Shown: positions 54,112 to 63,746 of the stretch, in pieces
How the letters are laid out: each line of letters opens with the position of its first letter
Position numbering within the stretch: the stretch's first letter is position 1
The notes under the pieces: model-generated
What the model was told of the DNA's origin: nothing
The model's database searches: none
The model's input: only the letters and a program-made list of their open reading frames with translations
Translations under genes and position numbers: made by a program
NCBI RefSeq assembly: GCF_014218805.1
Contig: NZ_JACJUV010000001.1
Span: 1,686,501 to 1,750,500 of the forward strand
Reading direction: 5' to 3'
Origin: Teredinibacter franksiae
GTDB taxonomy: Bacteria > Pseudomonadota > Gammaproteobacteria > Pseudomonadales > Cellvibrionaceae
DNA length: 64,000 bases

Positions 54112-54261
54112 TGTCGGTAATATTTTGAAAAGAACACTTCTCATTTGGGAAAAAATAGCCGTGTGGCGAATTACGGAAACGCCTTAAGCACCTTATTTTT
54201 ATTTGCGTAAAAGCCAGCACACATACTCCAACGCATTACCACAGCCTATAATGGAAGACGA

Positions 54262-54837
54262 ATGAAGAAAGCATCACCACCACATGAACCCCGAAATAAC
54301 GAAGACATTGTTCGGTCGGTACGAATGTGGGTTAACACGTTTGTTGTGGAAATGAACCTTTGCCCATTCGCCAAGTACGAGATGCTGAACAACCGGGTGC
54401 GCTTTGCTACCACAAGCGCGATAACGGAAGAACAATTGTTGATGACACTGCAGGAAGAGTTAGAACTGCTCAATGATGATCCGTCAGTTGAAACAACGCT
54501 GCTTATTCACGCGCATGTATTGCAAAACTTTGGTGACTACAATCAGTTTTTGAGTTATGCCGACAAACTCCTTTCAGAAATGGGACTGGAAGGTATCTAT
54601 CAGATCGCCAGTTTTCATCCAGACTACCAATTTGGTGGAACAAACCCAGACGATGCAGAGAATTATACCAACCGCTCTCCCTACCCCATACTGCACCTTA
54701 TTCGGGAGGCGAGCCTTGAGCGAGCTATTGAGGAATACCCTAATGTCGATCAAGTTCCAATACGAAACGTGGCGTTAATGGATAGCCTGGGGCAAACCAA
54801 GCTGCAATCACTATTTGAGAGCCTGTTTAAGCTGTAG
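54262..54837 (+). CDS. DUF1415 family protein
   Basis: A 191-residue cytosolic protein matching DUF1415: NTFVVEMNLCPFAKYEM near residue 30 with its conserved Cys-Pro-Phe, and FHPDYQFGGTNPDDAENYTNRSPYPILHLIREASLE further on. Widespread in gammaproteobacteria, function unknown. The core chromosome probably resumes here or shortly before. Confidence 0.88.
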   Translation: MKKASPPHEPRNNEDIVRSVRMWVNTFVVEMNLCPFAKYEMLNNRVRFATTSAITEEQLLMTLQEELELLNDDPSVETTLLIHAHVLQNFGDYNQFLSYADKLLSEMGLEGIYQIASFHPDYQFGGTNPDDAENYTNRSPYPILHLIREASLERAIEEYPNVDQVPIRNVALMDSLGQTKLQSLFESLFKL

Positions 54838-55181
54838 GTAGGCGTAGCACTTATTTTAGCTCTGGTAGATTCTTAGCATTTCATCTGCAGCGTGCCTTTT
54901 CACCCGCAGTGCTTTTGCGAGCGTTATATTTACGCTGGCTATGTTTGGTATTTTTGCTCTATCGATAAGCACCTAGGCTTTACGCTATCTGGCATTGGGC
55001 TACCTGTCTGTAGGCTTAATAATACGCACACATAGGCCCCTAAAACCTAAGCGTTGTCGGCATAACTCAGCGTAGCCATGAGCCCAGAAGCAAATAATGG
55101 TAGAATCCTTATATAAACATTACACTGCGCGCATTAAACACTCTCCAGTGTGCAGTTGCAGCCCATCCCAGTAGGATCCCA
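54838..55181. other. 344-bp intergenic region
   Basis: I see no gene, repeat or terminator here apart from an AGGA ribosome site before 55182. Confidence 0.4.
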
Positions 55182-55484
55182 ATGAAAAAGACCTTTAAGT
55201 TAGATCACCCCAGAATCAAAGTAGCCCGCGTCGTAGACTCGGTAAGGCACGACATCCGAAAATTCCTCAAAAGGGAACGCAAAAAGCCGCTGCCCTCTGG
55301 GGCCAAATATTGGGGCTTCGACTGTAAAATTGGGCAATCTGAGGAAACGGCTGTTGAGATACCGCTATCATCGCTAACGAACAATATCGATGACCTTGTT
55401 GAAAATAACATTATGACCATTTATGTGGAAATTACAGCGAAAGCCATTGAGGCCGGTGAAAACCCGCCTGAACAGGAGGGCTAG
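55182..55484 (+). CDS. DUF6172 family protein
   Basis: A 100-residue soluble protein (MKKTFKLDHPRIKVARVVDSVRHDIRKFLKRERKKPLPSG ... WGFDCKIG) that I associate with DUF6172. The first half is strongly basic, the second acidic. It is 2 bp before the probable start of the YehS-like gene and carries its Shine-Dalgarno within its last codons. Confidence 0.75.
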   Translation: MKKTFKLDHPRIKVARVVDSVRHDIRKFLKRERKKPLPSGAKYWGFDCKIGQSEETAVEIPLSSLTNNIDDLVENNIMTIYVEITAKAIEAGENPPEQEG

Positions 55485-55486
55485 CT

Positions 55487-55948
55487 ATCAACAATAACGA
55501 CATTCTGCGCCGAGTGCGTGATATTTTTGATTTTAACGATCCACTACTACTTTCTATATTTAAGCTGGGCGGGCGCGAAGTAAGTAAGCCCGAGCTGGCT
55601 TCTTTGTTGGCGCGCGAAGGCGAGCCCGATTTTGCCTTGTGTGAAGATGAATTACTTGCTCGCTTCCTAAACGGGCTGATCATAAACAATAGAGGCGCTA
55701 AAGATGACGGTACACCAGAGCCTGAACCTGACCTAAGCAATAACATGGTGTTGCGCAAGCTGAGAATCGCTCTAAACCTACAGGCAGATGATTTACTCGA
55801 AATACTTAAATTGAACGAGTGCACTTTAAGCAAGCATGAATTGAGCGCTCTATTTCGACGCCCCGACCATAAAAACTATCGCGAATGCCAGGATGAATTG
55901 CTCTGCAACGTTCTAGATGGAATGAAAAAGCGCTACAGAAAAAAATAA
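55487..55948 (+). CDS. yehS: DUF1456 (YehS) family protein, probably with an AUC start codon
   Basis: A ~153-residue protein with two DUF1456 repeats (DIFDFNDPLLLSIFKLGG ... and LRIALNLQADDLLEILKLNECTLSKHELSALFRRPDHKNYRECQDELL). Family members begin M-x-N-N-D-I-L-R. In this sequence that beginning is encoded from ATC at 55487 (I/M-NNNDILRRVRDIF), with a perfect AGGAGG 7 bases upstream. The next usable start, GTG at 55514, would remove the conserved NNDILRR. So either AUC is the start or an ATG has been lost by mutation or a sequence error. Function unknown. Confidence 0.8.
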   Translation: MNNNDILRRVRDIFDFNDPLLLSIFKLGGREVSKPELASLLAREGEPDFALCEDELLARFLNGLIINNRGAKDDGTPEPEPDLSNNMVLRKLRIALNLQADDLLEILKLNECTLSKHELSALFRRPDHKNYRECQDELLCNVLDGMKKRYRKK

Positions 55949-56007
55949 GCGCAGGCGGTTCAGTATGCCTATATCTAAAAGCAAAGCACCCTTCAATCTA
56001 TAAAAGT

Positions 56008-56038
56008 AAACCCCCACGCGCTTAGCGCGTGGGGGTTT
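56008..56038. terminator. bidirectional terminator between yehS-like gene and DUF349 gene
   Basis: A 14-bp perfect stem with a 3-base loop (56008-56021 with 56025-56038), with A and T runs at its ends, lies between two converging genes. Confidence 0.88.
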
Positions 56039-56095
56039 ATGCACGTTATTAAAACGTGCTGGCCTTCTGCCTTTTTGGCTCTTCCTGACCCTCTA

Positions 56096-58930
56096 TTAAT
56101 CGATAGCCTCTTCAACCTCTAGAGCTTTCTCTGCTTTTTTGAGCCCTAAAGCTGATCTAAACCGATCTTCTAGCTTTTGATAGTCCGCCTCAGCGGTCGC
56201 CTGAACCGCCACCCAGCTAGACACCAAAGTTTCTAAGGAGTTGTCTTTTTGAGCTGTGTGGGAACCAAGGCCACGCTGCAGTTGCTCTACCTGAAACTCC
56301 ATGCGGATGCTTTTATCTTCTGCAGGGGTTTCAATGTCATTGCTAATTTCTGATCGCACACAGAGTAAACGCAATTTACGCAGGTTTTCAGCTTGGGACT
56401 CAAGCGAGTAACTATCACTAGCGTCTAGTCGCGACTGGAGATTTGAAAGTACTGCATTCGGCCACTTTTGTGCGTTTGAAATGGTTTCGCTCAGGGTTTG
56501 CATGAGGTTGTCAGTGGCTTCATTTTTGGCCGTAAGTATTTCAAGCATACTGGCTTTTTGACTGGTCGAGAAGATATCGACCCATGCAGATAGTTGCGCT
56601 TGCTTTCTCTCGAATACAATTTTCTTCTGGAATTTATCTGAAAATTGGTGGAATTTTTGATTTAGCGTTTGGTAATGATTTTTGGGGAATTCACCCAAAT
56701 TCTTAAAGGCGTCCGTTAGTTCGTCTGCCTCTGATTTGGCGGCAAAAAAGTCTGGCCCGTTTAACGTCAAAATATTGTCGAGTTTTGACAATATTTCATC
56801 TGCGGCAATCTTCTCAGCATCTCTTGCTTGCTGCTCTGCTTCAGATTCCTGCTTGCGTTTTTCAAAAACAGCGTCGCAATGCGCGCGAAACTCTTTCCAG
56901 AGTTCCTGATCCACCTTTGGTTTTGCTCGACCAACAGCCTGCCATTCACCCTGCAGTTTTTTGGCAGACTCAATGGCTTCACTGATGTCAGCGTTTTCAA
57001 GTAATTGTTTAGCGCCATCTACAATCGCTTGTTTTTTAAGTCGATTACGTTCAAATTCATCGGCTATTTTTTGGTAAATGGCGTCGGCAATTTTATCAAA
57101 ATTTGCCTGAAGATTTTTATTGTCTTTTCTAGCTACTGGCCAGAAACTTTGCCAAGCTTCTCTAGATGCCCGCAATGTTTTACCTACGTCTTTCCAGTTG
57201 GCGTTATCCCAATCATAACCGTCTAGATATTCCTGTAACTGCTCATTTAATTGTTGACGTTTTTTCGTATTCTCTTCACGTTCATTCGATTGCTGAGCGA
57301 AATAGATTTTACAGGGTTCGTAGGCTGTTTTAGCGGCTGTTTGAAATTGCTCCCAGAGTGTTGAATCGTCTTGCTGACCGCCTTTACTCAATTCTTTCCA
57401 CTGTTCTTGCAAAGACTTAATTCTGTCGGCCAGGTCTTTAGGTTGAAGTGTACTTTGTACAAGTCCATTCATGCTTTCTATTAGCGCTTCTTTCTTAGGT
57501 GTTACCGCAAACTCATGCCAGTCTCCTAATGTATGGATAGCGGCTTTAAATTCATCGTACTTTATTTCGAGTTTTGTCGGCAAAGCATCCATGCCCTCAA
57601 TGCGCTTCTCTAGGTCGTTAAATATGGCGCGGGCTCTACGCACTTGACCATCACTAACGGCAACCAAGCCTCGTCGAATTAAACCAAAGCTTTCATCTAT
57701 TCGCGCTTTTGCTGCCTGAGCGCGCCCTCGCATTTCTTGGTTCCACTTATCAACAACCTCTTTACTGGAAGCAATAACCTCTGGTGCTGGCACATCTCGC
57801 AGGGCTTTTGCATGAGCGAGAATGGAAAGTGTTGTGCGCTTTATTGCCTCTCCCGCTTCTGCTGGCGCTTCCGCTAGAGCCACCAAAAGAGTAGCCAGCG
57901 AGCCATTTTCTTTTAGCTTATTGGTTAGCTGGTAAGCGTGGTCCATAAGCTCATTAAAATAGCGCTCTTCTTTGTGGGTATTTAAGCCGTTGTCTTTTGC
58001 GCTTTGGAGTGCGCTGGCGTAGGTGTTTTTGAGTGACTCAAGTTGCGCGGTTACGTCGGGAAGAGTGTTCGATGAAAATACGTCTGCAATAACTATTTGT
58101 AAATCTTTAATGGGCGCCAATAGTTGCTTTTTGGCTAAACGCTCTGCTTCTTGTAGGTCTTTTTGTTTTTGTATTTCGGCTTGGTGATCATCAATTTTTG
58201 TTTGGCAAAGAGCCATAGCGAGGGTGAACCGCTCTTGTACTTCTTTACTAACGGCGTTAGCCAGCGCTTGCCATGAATCACTGATCTGCAGTTTTCGAGT
58301 GGTATAGTATTCGTCAATATCTCGCTTGGTTAACTGCTCTACCTGAACACAAAGGGCTGCGCCCTCGTCGTTTATTTTGTTTTGCTGTATCTGAATTTGT
58401 TTGTGTTCATCAAGTTTGGTTTTTACGATTGTATAAACTGATTTATCTTTATTTTTTGCAGCTTTCTGTAAATCTAATAGGTACTTATGGCTATGAATCT
58501 TTTCTGCCGCCGCTTGACGCATGGCGGTTGTTCCCGATGTCTTGCTTAGTTCTAACAGCAAAGCTTCATCGTCAATTTGCATTACCAAGGCAATACCTGC
58601 ATTGCTAGAGTAGCCACAAAGGGTAAGTAAAAGGGCTTGATCTGGAATTTTTTTAGACAGCTCTTCAATGGTGAGTTTCTTCTCGTCGAGCAATTCACCA
58701 ATACGCTTGCGGGCGTGAGCCTCATGCGGGCTTCGGGGTGAGCTTGTTGCCATAACCAACAGTTGGCCATCAAATGGGAGGCGATGAATGGCTGCGTGCT
58801 TTACAGCAGGAGCCTCGTCGCTGTTTATCGTCTCAATAAGCTGCTCTATAGAATACGCCGTTAAGTTCTCAATTTTCTGATCCATCGTGAGAGGTGGTGT
58901 GCTTTTAAAAAATCGGTCGAAAAATGCCAT
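56096..58930 (-). CDS. large DUF349 protein
   Basis: A 944-residue, mostly helical, highly charged cytoplasmic protein. Several DUF349 repeats are visible from about residue 390 on, for example LQEQWKELSKGGQQDDSTLWEQFQTAAKTAYEPCKIYFAQ and LQGEWQAVGRAKPKVDQELWKEFRAHCDAVF. The N-terminal third is HEAT-like (AVKHAAIHRLPF, TAMRQAAAEKIHSH). Large coiled or rod-like shape likely; function unknown. It is intact and ends at a bidirectional terminator. Confidence 0.88.
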   Translation of the reverse strand: MAFFDRFFKSTPPLTMDQKIENLTAYSIEQLIETINSDEAPAVKHAAIHRLPFDGQLLVMATSSPRSPHEAHARKRIGELLDEKKLTIEELSKKIPDQALLLTLCGYSSNAGIALVMQIDDEALLLELSKTSGTTAMRQAAAEKIHSHKYLLDLQKAAKNKDKSVYTIVKTKLDEHKQIQIQQNKINDEGAALCVQVEQLTKRDIDEYYTTRKLQISDSWQALANAVSKEVQERFTLAMALCQTKIDDHQAEIQKQKDLQEAERLAKKQLLAPIKDLQIVIADVFSSNTLPDVTAQLESLKNTYASALQSAKDNGLNTHKEERYFNELMDHAYQLTNKLKENGSLATLLVALAEAPAEAGEAIKRTTLSILAHAKALRDVPAPEVIASSKEVVDKWNQEMRGRAQAAKARIDESFGLIRRGLVAVSDGQVRRARAIFNDLEKRIEGMDALPTKLEIKYDEFKAAIHTLGDWHEFAVTPKKEALIESMNGLVQSTLQPKDLADRIKSLQEQWKELSKGGQQDDSTLWEQFQTAAKTAYEPCKIYFAQQSNEREENTKKRQQLNEQLQEYLDGYDWDNANWKDVGKTLRASREAWQSFWPVARKDNKNLQANFDKIADAIYQKIADEFERNRLKKQAIVDGAKQLLENADISEAIESAKKLQGEWQAVGRAKPKVDQELWKEFRAHCDAVFEKRKQESEAEQQARDAEKIAADEILSKLDNILTLNGPDFFAAKSEADELTDAFKNLGEFPKNHYQTLNQKFHQFSDKFQKKIVFERKQAQLSAWVDIFSTSQKASMLEILTAKNEATDNLMQTLSETISNAQKWPNAVLSNLQSRLDASDSYSLESQAENLRKLRLLCVRSEISNDIETPAEDKSIRMEFQVEQLQRGLGSHTAQKDNSLETLVSSWVAVQATAEADYQKLEDRFRSALGLKKAEKALEVEEAID

Positions 58931-59194
58931 AATCGTAAACTACGTTTTGAGTGATAAGTGTGTGTTAATTCCAGGCTGCCCAACCATAGGAGCACCTAGC
59001 CATTAGAACACCTAGAGAACAGGCTTTTGGGTCGAACTATGTTACTTGCACATTAAAAACAGGCAATGATAGTCAGATTTAGGACGATAACTTGGCCTAT
59101 TGGAAGAACAATCTAACCATTTTAATTCATTAGACATGGAAATCATAACGCCGCTTAATACGCTGGCTGTGGCGGCGTAAGATGCCGCAATCGC

Positions 59195-59258
59195 GTCGGA
59201 ATAGTACCGCAGTATTGCCGAAGCAGTATTGTCGAAATAGTATCGTCGAAATAGTACC
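59195..59258. repeat. 14-bp tandem repeats
   Basis: Four units of a GTCGAAATAGTATC-like 14-mer (59195-59208, 59217-59230, 59231-59244, 59245-59258) with an 8-base partial unit at 59209-59216. The units differ at one to three bases. Confidence 0.8.
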
Positions 59259-59854
59259 GTAAAAGCCCCGAAACAGTGGGGCAGCACACTTGCTATAGCG
59301 CCCTAGCCCTTAGGCATAGTGAATGTATAGCTTGAATACGACGCATTCAATAAACCGCGCAGCGGACTGTAGGTCTAGGGCCATTTCGCGCCAACCAAGG
59401 GGTAAGCCCAGCTTCCGGGCCGCTAACCTATCACCACTCTAGAAACCTATACCCTGCCATTTTCGCTCCCCATCTTTCAGGAGCCAAAGGCTAGGCGCCG
59501 CAGCGGCTGTGTTTGCGGAATTAAGTGGAACGCATGGATGACTGGGTTGCAGGCTCGAAAAACACGAAAATGCCTGTTGCCAGACGCTATTTCGACAGGA
59601 CGTCAGATGGATAAATCACACAATGTAGCAAAGCGCATAACGACTATCACCAGCCAACTAGCCTTCGCTGTAACACTACCCGATTACTCGGTATTCGCCG
59701 AAAGGGGGGGGCACCTAGGGTATGTCGGTTGCGGGTTAGCTCCGACGGCCCTTTGTTAAGGCCTAAACACGAGAAGGCACAGCAGCTAGCTCCAAAATAG
59801 TCATATTTTGATCTTAGATGCTGCCTTTTTGGACCTCGGCCTAGGTGTTGGCTT

Positions 59855-59885
59855 AGGGCTTTTTAACCTTTCGAATAAAAAGCCC
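59855..59885. terminator. terminator-like hairpin after the secreted protein gene
   Basis: GGGCTTTTT (about 59857-59865) pairs with AAAAAGCCC (about 59877-59885). It lies just downstream of the minus-strand gene ending at 59908. Confidence 0.65.
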
Positions 59886-59907
59886 CAACCAAAGAACCAT
59901 AAAATAA

Positions 59908-61185
59908 TTAGTTAGTTTCAATGGTCATATCGACTAAACCCGTGTCGCGTGGGTCGTGGCAACTTCCATGAATGTATCGCCCATTGGCCGAAAAAGGGCC
60001 CGTTACGCCGATATTGGCAAAGTCGCCAACCAGGAACTGATCTATAACACCTGTAGTGATAGAAACATCCAAAAGCTGTTTAGACTTTTTGCCTTTTTTA
60101 CCACCACCCCAATGGCGTTTTCCACGCTCCTTGTCGGCCCACCACATTAAATACAACTGCACAGGCTCATCTTCCTCAATGAAGAAAATGTCGTTACCCA
60201 AGTAGTGCTTAGAAAGTTCGCCTGTTTCATCTGCCAAGCATTCTTCAAAACTGTCGATGCACTTGGGTACCGAATCCATGGCCAGTAACCACCCATTTTG
60301 AGCAAAGCCCGAGGCGTACGCCGGGCGAACATTGTCCCAACTGGGCCGGGTATTGTGTGGTCGAGTAACACGTAGGCCATAACCCTCGGGCAAATTCGCG
60401 CTTACCTCTTTCGGTAACTTGCCGGCCTCTTCCAGCGGCACAAATAACGGCTCTCCAGAGCGCGCGTCTTTCATGCCCAGCGGCCCCGCGTAAGCGAAGC
60501 TAACAAAGCTGTGGAGCGTTTCGGCACAGGCGGGCACTTGCGGTGCTGCAACAATCGGTTGCTGTGCAAAAGCGGGGTTGTAGTCATAAACAGCCCAGTC
60601 AACATCGTTCGGGCCCGTTAACGTACTAAAGAGTACGCTGCTGGTTCGCGGACGTGGTGCGCCAGGCAGAAGCGCGCAGTGATAATTGCCGTCTGCTCCG
60701 GGCTCACCCTCTGGCTGGCCGGTGTCGATACACTGCCCAGGTAACGCGATAACATTACCGTTCATAGGGTTCCGGATTTCCCTAGGGCACTGAAACGGAT
60801 TAGGGTTGCCCGGTGAGCAAGGGATGTAGCCCTCCTCTAATTCTAGGCCTAAGTCTTCTGGGTTTGGTGAGGGCGTGCGGGTAGATTCAATAATGCTAAC
60901 TGGTCGCTCAAAACTCCAGTCGTCTTGTGACGTATACAGGCAGAAGAAATTGGGTGGTGTATTTTCTCCACCTAAATAGATATTCGCAGAACCGGCGTTG
61001 GGGTCGCTTGGGCCATAACCATTAATATCACACCCACCTCGCACTGGCTCGGCAAAGCCTTCTTTTATAAAGTGATTATCGTTACGCACCCTCTCGCCTT
61101 CATAAGCCGGCAAGTGAGCAAAGGCGGCTAATGTCATTAGCGATAGAGGCAAGGGTAAAAACATTCTAAGTAATCGGCGATTCAT
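59908..61185 (-). CDS. secreted protein of unknown function
   Basis: A 425-residue protein with a signal peptide (about residues 1-23, cleavage near AFA-HLP). The mature part has about ten cysteines, many Pro and Gly residues and few hydrophobic runs, fitting an extracytoplasmic disulfide-stabilised protein. A basic insert, KRHWGGGKKGKKSKQ, lies near residue 360. I do not recognise the family. Its start is behind AAGGAGA, a strong ribosome site. Confidence 0.75.
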   Translation of the reverse strand: MNRRLLRMFLPLPLSLMTLAAFAHLPAYEGERVRNDNHFIKEGFAEPVRGGCDINGYGPSDPNAGSANIYLGGENTPPNFFCLYTSQDDWSFERPVSIIESTRTPSPNPEDLGLELEEGYIPCSPGNPNPFQCPREIRNPMNGNVIALPGQCIDTGQPEGEPGADGNYHCALLPGAPRPRTSSVLFSTLTGPNDVDWAVYDYNPAFAQQPIVAAPQVPACAETLHSFVSFAYAGPLGMKDARSGEPLFVPLEEAGKLPKEVSANLPEGYGLRVTRPHNTRPSWDNVRPAYASGFAQNGWLLAMDSVPKCIDSFEECLADETGELSKHYLGNDIFFIEEDEPVQLYLMWWADKERGKRHWGGGKKGKKSKQLLDVSITTGVIDQFLVGDFANIGVTGPFSANGRYIHGSCHDPRDTGLVDMTIETN

Positions 61186-61762
61186 GGTGATCTCCTTAAG
61201 GTTTATACATTTATTATTCGATACTTACTGAGGAAAACTGAAGGCAACACGAAGCTCTTACGGTATAACCATGTTTTTGGATTACGAGCCATGTCACAAT
61301 TAAGTGTTTTTTTGGGTAACCGCATGTCGCCGAAATCAACGCCAGCGCGCCACAAAAATTAAGCGACTGCAGCGAAAGCCAGCCTTTGCCAATGGCGGAG
61401 TAATAGTCCTCCTGCAATTGACGCCAAAATCCACCTGTAATTATTCTACGCTCTAAAATGGCTAGGCAAAATTTTGCTTACGCCGACCAAAGGAAAAAGA
61501 CCTAAGTCACCCCGTTTGGCACCAAGAACTAAAGCATTACATAAAAGCCGTGGTTTATTTTGCCTTTACATAGACGATAAGGGTAAGCTCGGAAACATTA
61601 ATGACTTCGGCCGTCAGTCACTAGGCAAGCGCTATTAAAACACTTAAAAAAACGCACCCCTAGCAAAATCAGGGCGACAGATGGGGTTAGCCATTACTCT
61701 GTATTCCACGCTGGCACCCACACATCAAAATATTAAAACAATTAGCCCCTAGGTGAATTCAA
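61186..61762. other. 577-bp intergenic region
   Basis: Upstream of the secreted protein gene and the thioredoxin-fold gene. I see nothing definite beyond the AGGTG ribosome site of the latter. Confidence 0.4.
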
Positions 61763-62041
61763 TTGAAACACAATAAAATACCGTTAAAAGGACATGAACT
61801 GTACTATTTCAGTACCTGCCCTTATTGCATATTCGTACGCTTATCCCTCTGGTGGATAGGCCTAAACGTTCCGCTAAAAGATATTTTGTTTAGTTCGAAA
61901 AACAAAGCTGATCTAGTAGCCGGTGGTGGTAAAGGCCAGGTACCCTGCTTACGCATTGAAAATAATAACGGCGATATTGTTTGGATGTATGAATCTGTTG
62001 ATATTGTTCGTTATTTGAAATCTAAGCTTATAAAAACATGA
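61763..62041 (+). CDS. small glutaredoxin/GST-N-like protein
   Basis: A 92-residue thioredoxin-fold protein with a CPYC redox motif at Cys19-Cys22 (FSTCPYCIFVRL), a cis-proline region (KGQVPCLRI) and YESVDIVRYLKS at the end, as in glutaredoxins and GST N-domains. The start is TTG at 61763 with AGGTG 7-8 bases upstream. It probably acts as a glutathione-dependent thiol reductase and is followed 21 bp later by a cysteine-rich protein. Confidence 0.82.
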   Translation: MKHNKIPLKGHELYYFSTCPYCIFVRLSLWWIGLNVPLKDILFSSKNKADLVAGGGKGQVPCLRIENNNGDIVWMYESVDIVRYLKSKLIKT

Positions 62042-62062
62042 AAGCAATTTGTAGAAATTCAA

Positions 62063-62296
62063 ATGGATGCAGAAATGGCTAATATAGAATTGAAATCTAC
62101 TATTACCTGCCCACTGTGCGGAAACAAGAAGACTGAAATTATGCCTACTAACGCCTGCCAATGGTTTTACGAATGTGATTCATGCCATGAAGTGTTAAGC
62201 CCAAAACATGGGGATTGCTGCGTATTCTGCTCGTTTGGTACAGTTAAATGCCCACCGATTCAAAAGGGTGATACGTGTTGCGCGCCAACTAAATGA
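62063..62296 (+). CDS. GDCCVxC domain protein
   Basis: A 77-residue, cysteine-rich protein with two zinc-like CPLC and CDSC pairs and the signature GDCCVFC at residues 50-56, after which comes SFGTVKCPPIQ. NCBI describes a family of GDCCVxC (seleno)proteins, some with selenocysteine at one position; here all are Cys. Such proteins often sit by metal-, mercury- or thiol-related genes. Pairing with the CPYC protein upstream supports a redox or metal-binding role. An ATG at 62075 is an alternative start. Confidence 0.82.
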   Translation: MDAEMANIELKSTITCPLCGNKKTEIMPTNACQWFYECDSCHEVLSPKHGDCCVFCSFGTVKCPPIQKGDTCCAPTK

Positions 62297-62675
62297 CCCC
62301 CCTACGCAAACCCCATACTGAGCTGCTAAGAATAGAAGGCAACACATTCACGCTATTACAAAAATATAACCGATTTCGGCGTCAAAATTATCAAGTTGTC
62401 ACTATTAATCCCTGTAGATACCCATAGCGAACTCCCATTACCCCACGGGCAGGCACCAACTAAAAACGGATTTATAACTTCAGCGATGGCCCTACACACG
62501 GGCTTGAACACCGTTATTAATTAACCCGTTAATATCAAGAATATTTCTTAAAAATTATTATCGATAAAAACCAGTTAATTGCGCATTTAATAGGAGCCTG
62601 CTAGCCTTAGCGCCCTCCACCTGCTGCCATAGGCGGTAACCCTTCCGCTTATTTTATGTATGAGCTTCTACCCTT
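62297..62675. other. 379-bp intergenic region
   Basis: An A/T-rich patch around 62515-62600 could hold the promoter of the type VI secretion-associated genes; no definite element is identified. Confidence 0.4.
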
Positions 62676-63734
62676 ATGTGGGAACTGGTAAACAAATCAC
62701 CCTTCGCTACAGAACGCAGCTGGGTGCGCGACCTTAACGGTGAGGAAGTTTGGCTGGTTGCCATTAAAGGCGCTTTTTGTTGCACCGGAAATGGAACCTT
62801 ATCGTTAGCAGACGAACAACCCCCAGTGCAATTGGTACCAGAATTCCTATCCGACGATACGCCCTCTAGCCTTAAAACCGAAACGGACTTCCCTCTATGC
62901 AAACTGGCTACCGATGTGCTGGTTGAAGGCTCCGCTTTCGCCCCGCGCGGTGAACCTGTACACAAGCTCGACATAAGCTTGGAAGTGAAAAATCACTTTA
63001 GTAAAACCCTCCGCGTCTCTGGTAATCGCGAATGGCAGCAGCAAGGCCTAACCATAGTTGCCACTGAGCCAGAGGCGTTTACTACCATACCCCTAGTATA
63101 TGAGCGCGCGTTTGGAGGGGAAGATGCGGCACTAGTAGAAACCCCCGCACCGCAGTGGAGCACCCACAACCCCGTTGGCAGTGGTTACAGCTCTAAACAC
63201 GCCGCAGCCGAAGGCATAGCGTTACCCAACGTAGAGTACCCCGAACAACTTATCGATAGCTGGAAACAACGACCGAACCCCGCAGGCCTTGGCCCGGTGG
63301 CAGGTCACTGGCAACCCAGGGTTGGTTTTGCAGGAACCTATGACGAACACTGGCAACGCCAACGCCACCCGCTTTTACCATTAGATTTCGACAGTCGCTA
63401 TTTTCAGTGCGCGCCAGCCGATCAACAAATGCAGGGCTTTGCTGTGGGTGGTGAGCATATTCGAGTAACCAATCTCTGCCCTCAGGGGGAGTGGCTTACA
63501 CGCATTCCACGCGTGTCTTTATGGGTAGATACCCTCTTTAATGCCGCCAAAAAAGTATCCCAACGGCCCCACATTCATACGGTAAAACTAATGCCCGATT
63601 TGCGTACGCTGGAAGTTGTTTGGCACACTCATTTACGCTGCCATGCCGATGCCTACCAACTTCGGGAATCGATTGTGCGACACAAACCTCGTGTTCAAAT
63701 TAAAAAATCAGGTACTGTTGCTGCAGCATTCTAA
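62676..63734 (+). CDS. DUF2169 family type VI secretion-associated protein
   Basis: A 352-residue DUF2169 protein: LVNKSPFATERSWVRDLNGEEVWLVAIKGAF at the start, the VLVEGSAFAPRGEP motif (around 85-95) and YERAFGG followed by NPVGSGY are all characteristic. DUF2169 acts as a chaperone or adaptor that loads effectors onto VgrG spikes. The next gene starts 12 bp downstream, suggesting a T6SS effector or accessory operon continuing beyond the window. Confidence 0.9.
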   Translation: MWELVNKSPFATERSWVRDLNGEEVWLVAIKGAFCCTGNGTLSLADEQPPVQLVPEFLSDDTPSSLKTETDFPLCKLATDVLVEGSAFAPRGEPVHKLDISLEVKNHFSKTLRVSGNREWQQQGLTIVATEPEAFTTIPLVYERAFGGEDAALVETPAPQWSTHNPVGSGYSSKHAAAEGIALPNVEYPEQLIDSWKQRPNPAGLGPVAGHWQPRVGFAGTYDEHWQRQRHPLLPLDFDSRYFQCAPADQQMQGFAVGGEHIRVTNLCPQGEWLTRIPRVSLWVDTLFNAAKKVSQRPHIHTVKLMPDLRTLEVVWHTHLRCHADAYQLRESIVRHKPRVQIKKSGTVAAAF

Positions 63735-63746
63735 AAGGAGTTTTTT

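Larger units (their letters stand above)
58931..59907. other. ~1-kb region without a convincing gene
   Basis: Between the DUF349 gene and the convergent-side secreted protein gene. It contains the 14-bp tandem repeats at 59195-59258, a G8 homopolymer near 59705, and open frames of 70-80 codons on both strands whose composition looks random. It may be decayed DNA. Confidence 0.5.

Noticed and set aside
59042..59287. 81-codon frame on the minus strand
   Set aside because: It runs through the 14-bp tandem repeats, which explain its Tyr/Ser/Ala pattern; no ribosome site.
59538..59759. 73-codon frame in the gene-poor kilobase
   Set aside because: No ribosome site, random-looking composition and no family pattern; part of likely decayed DNA.
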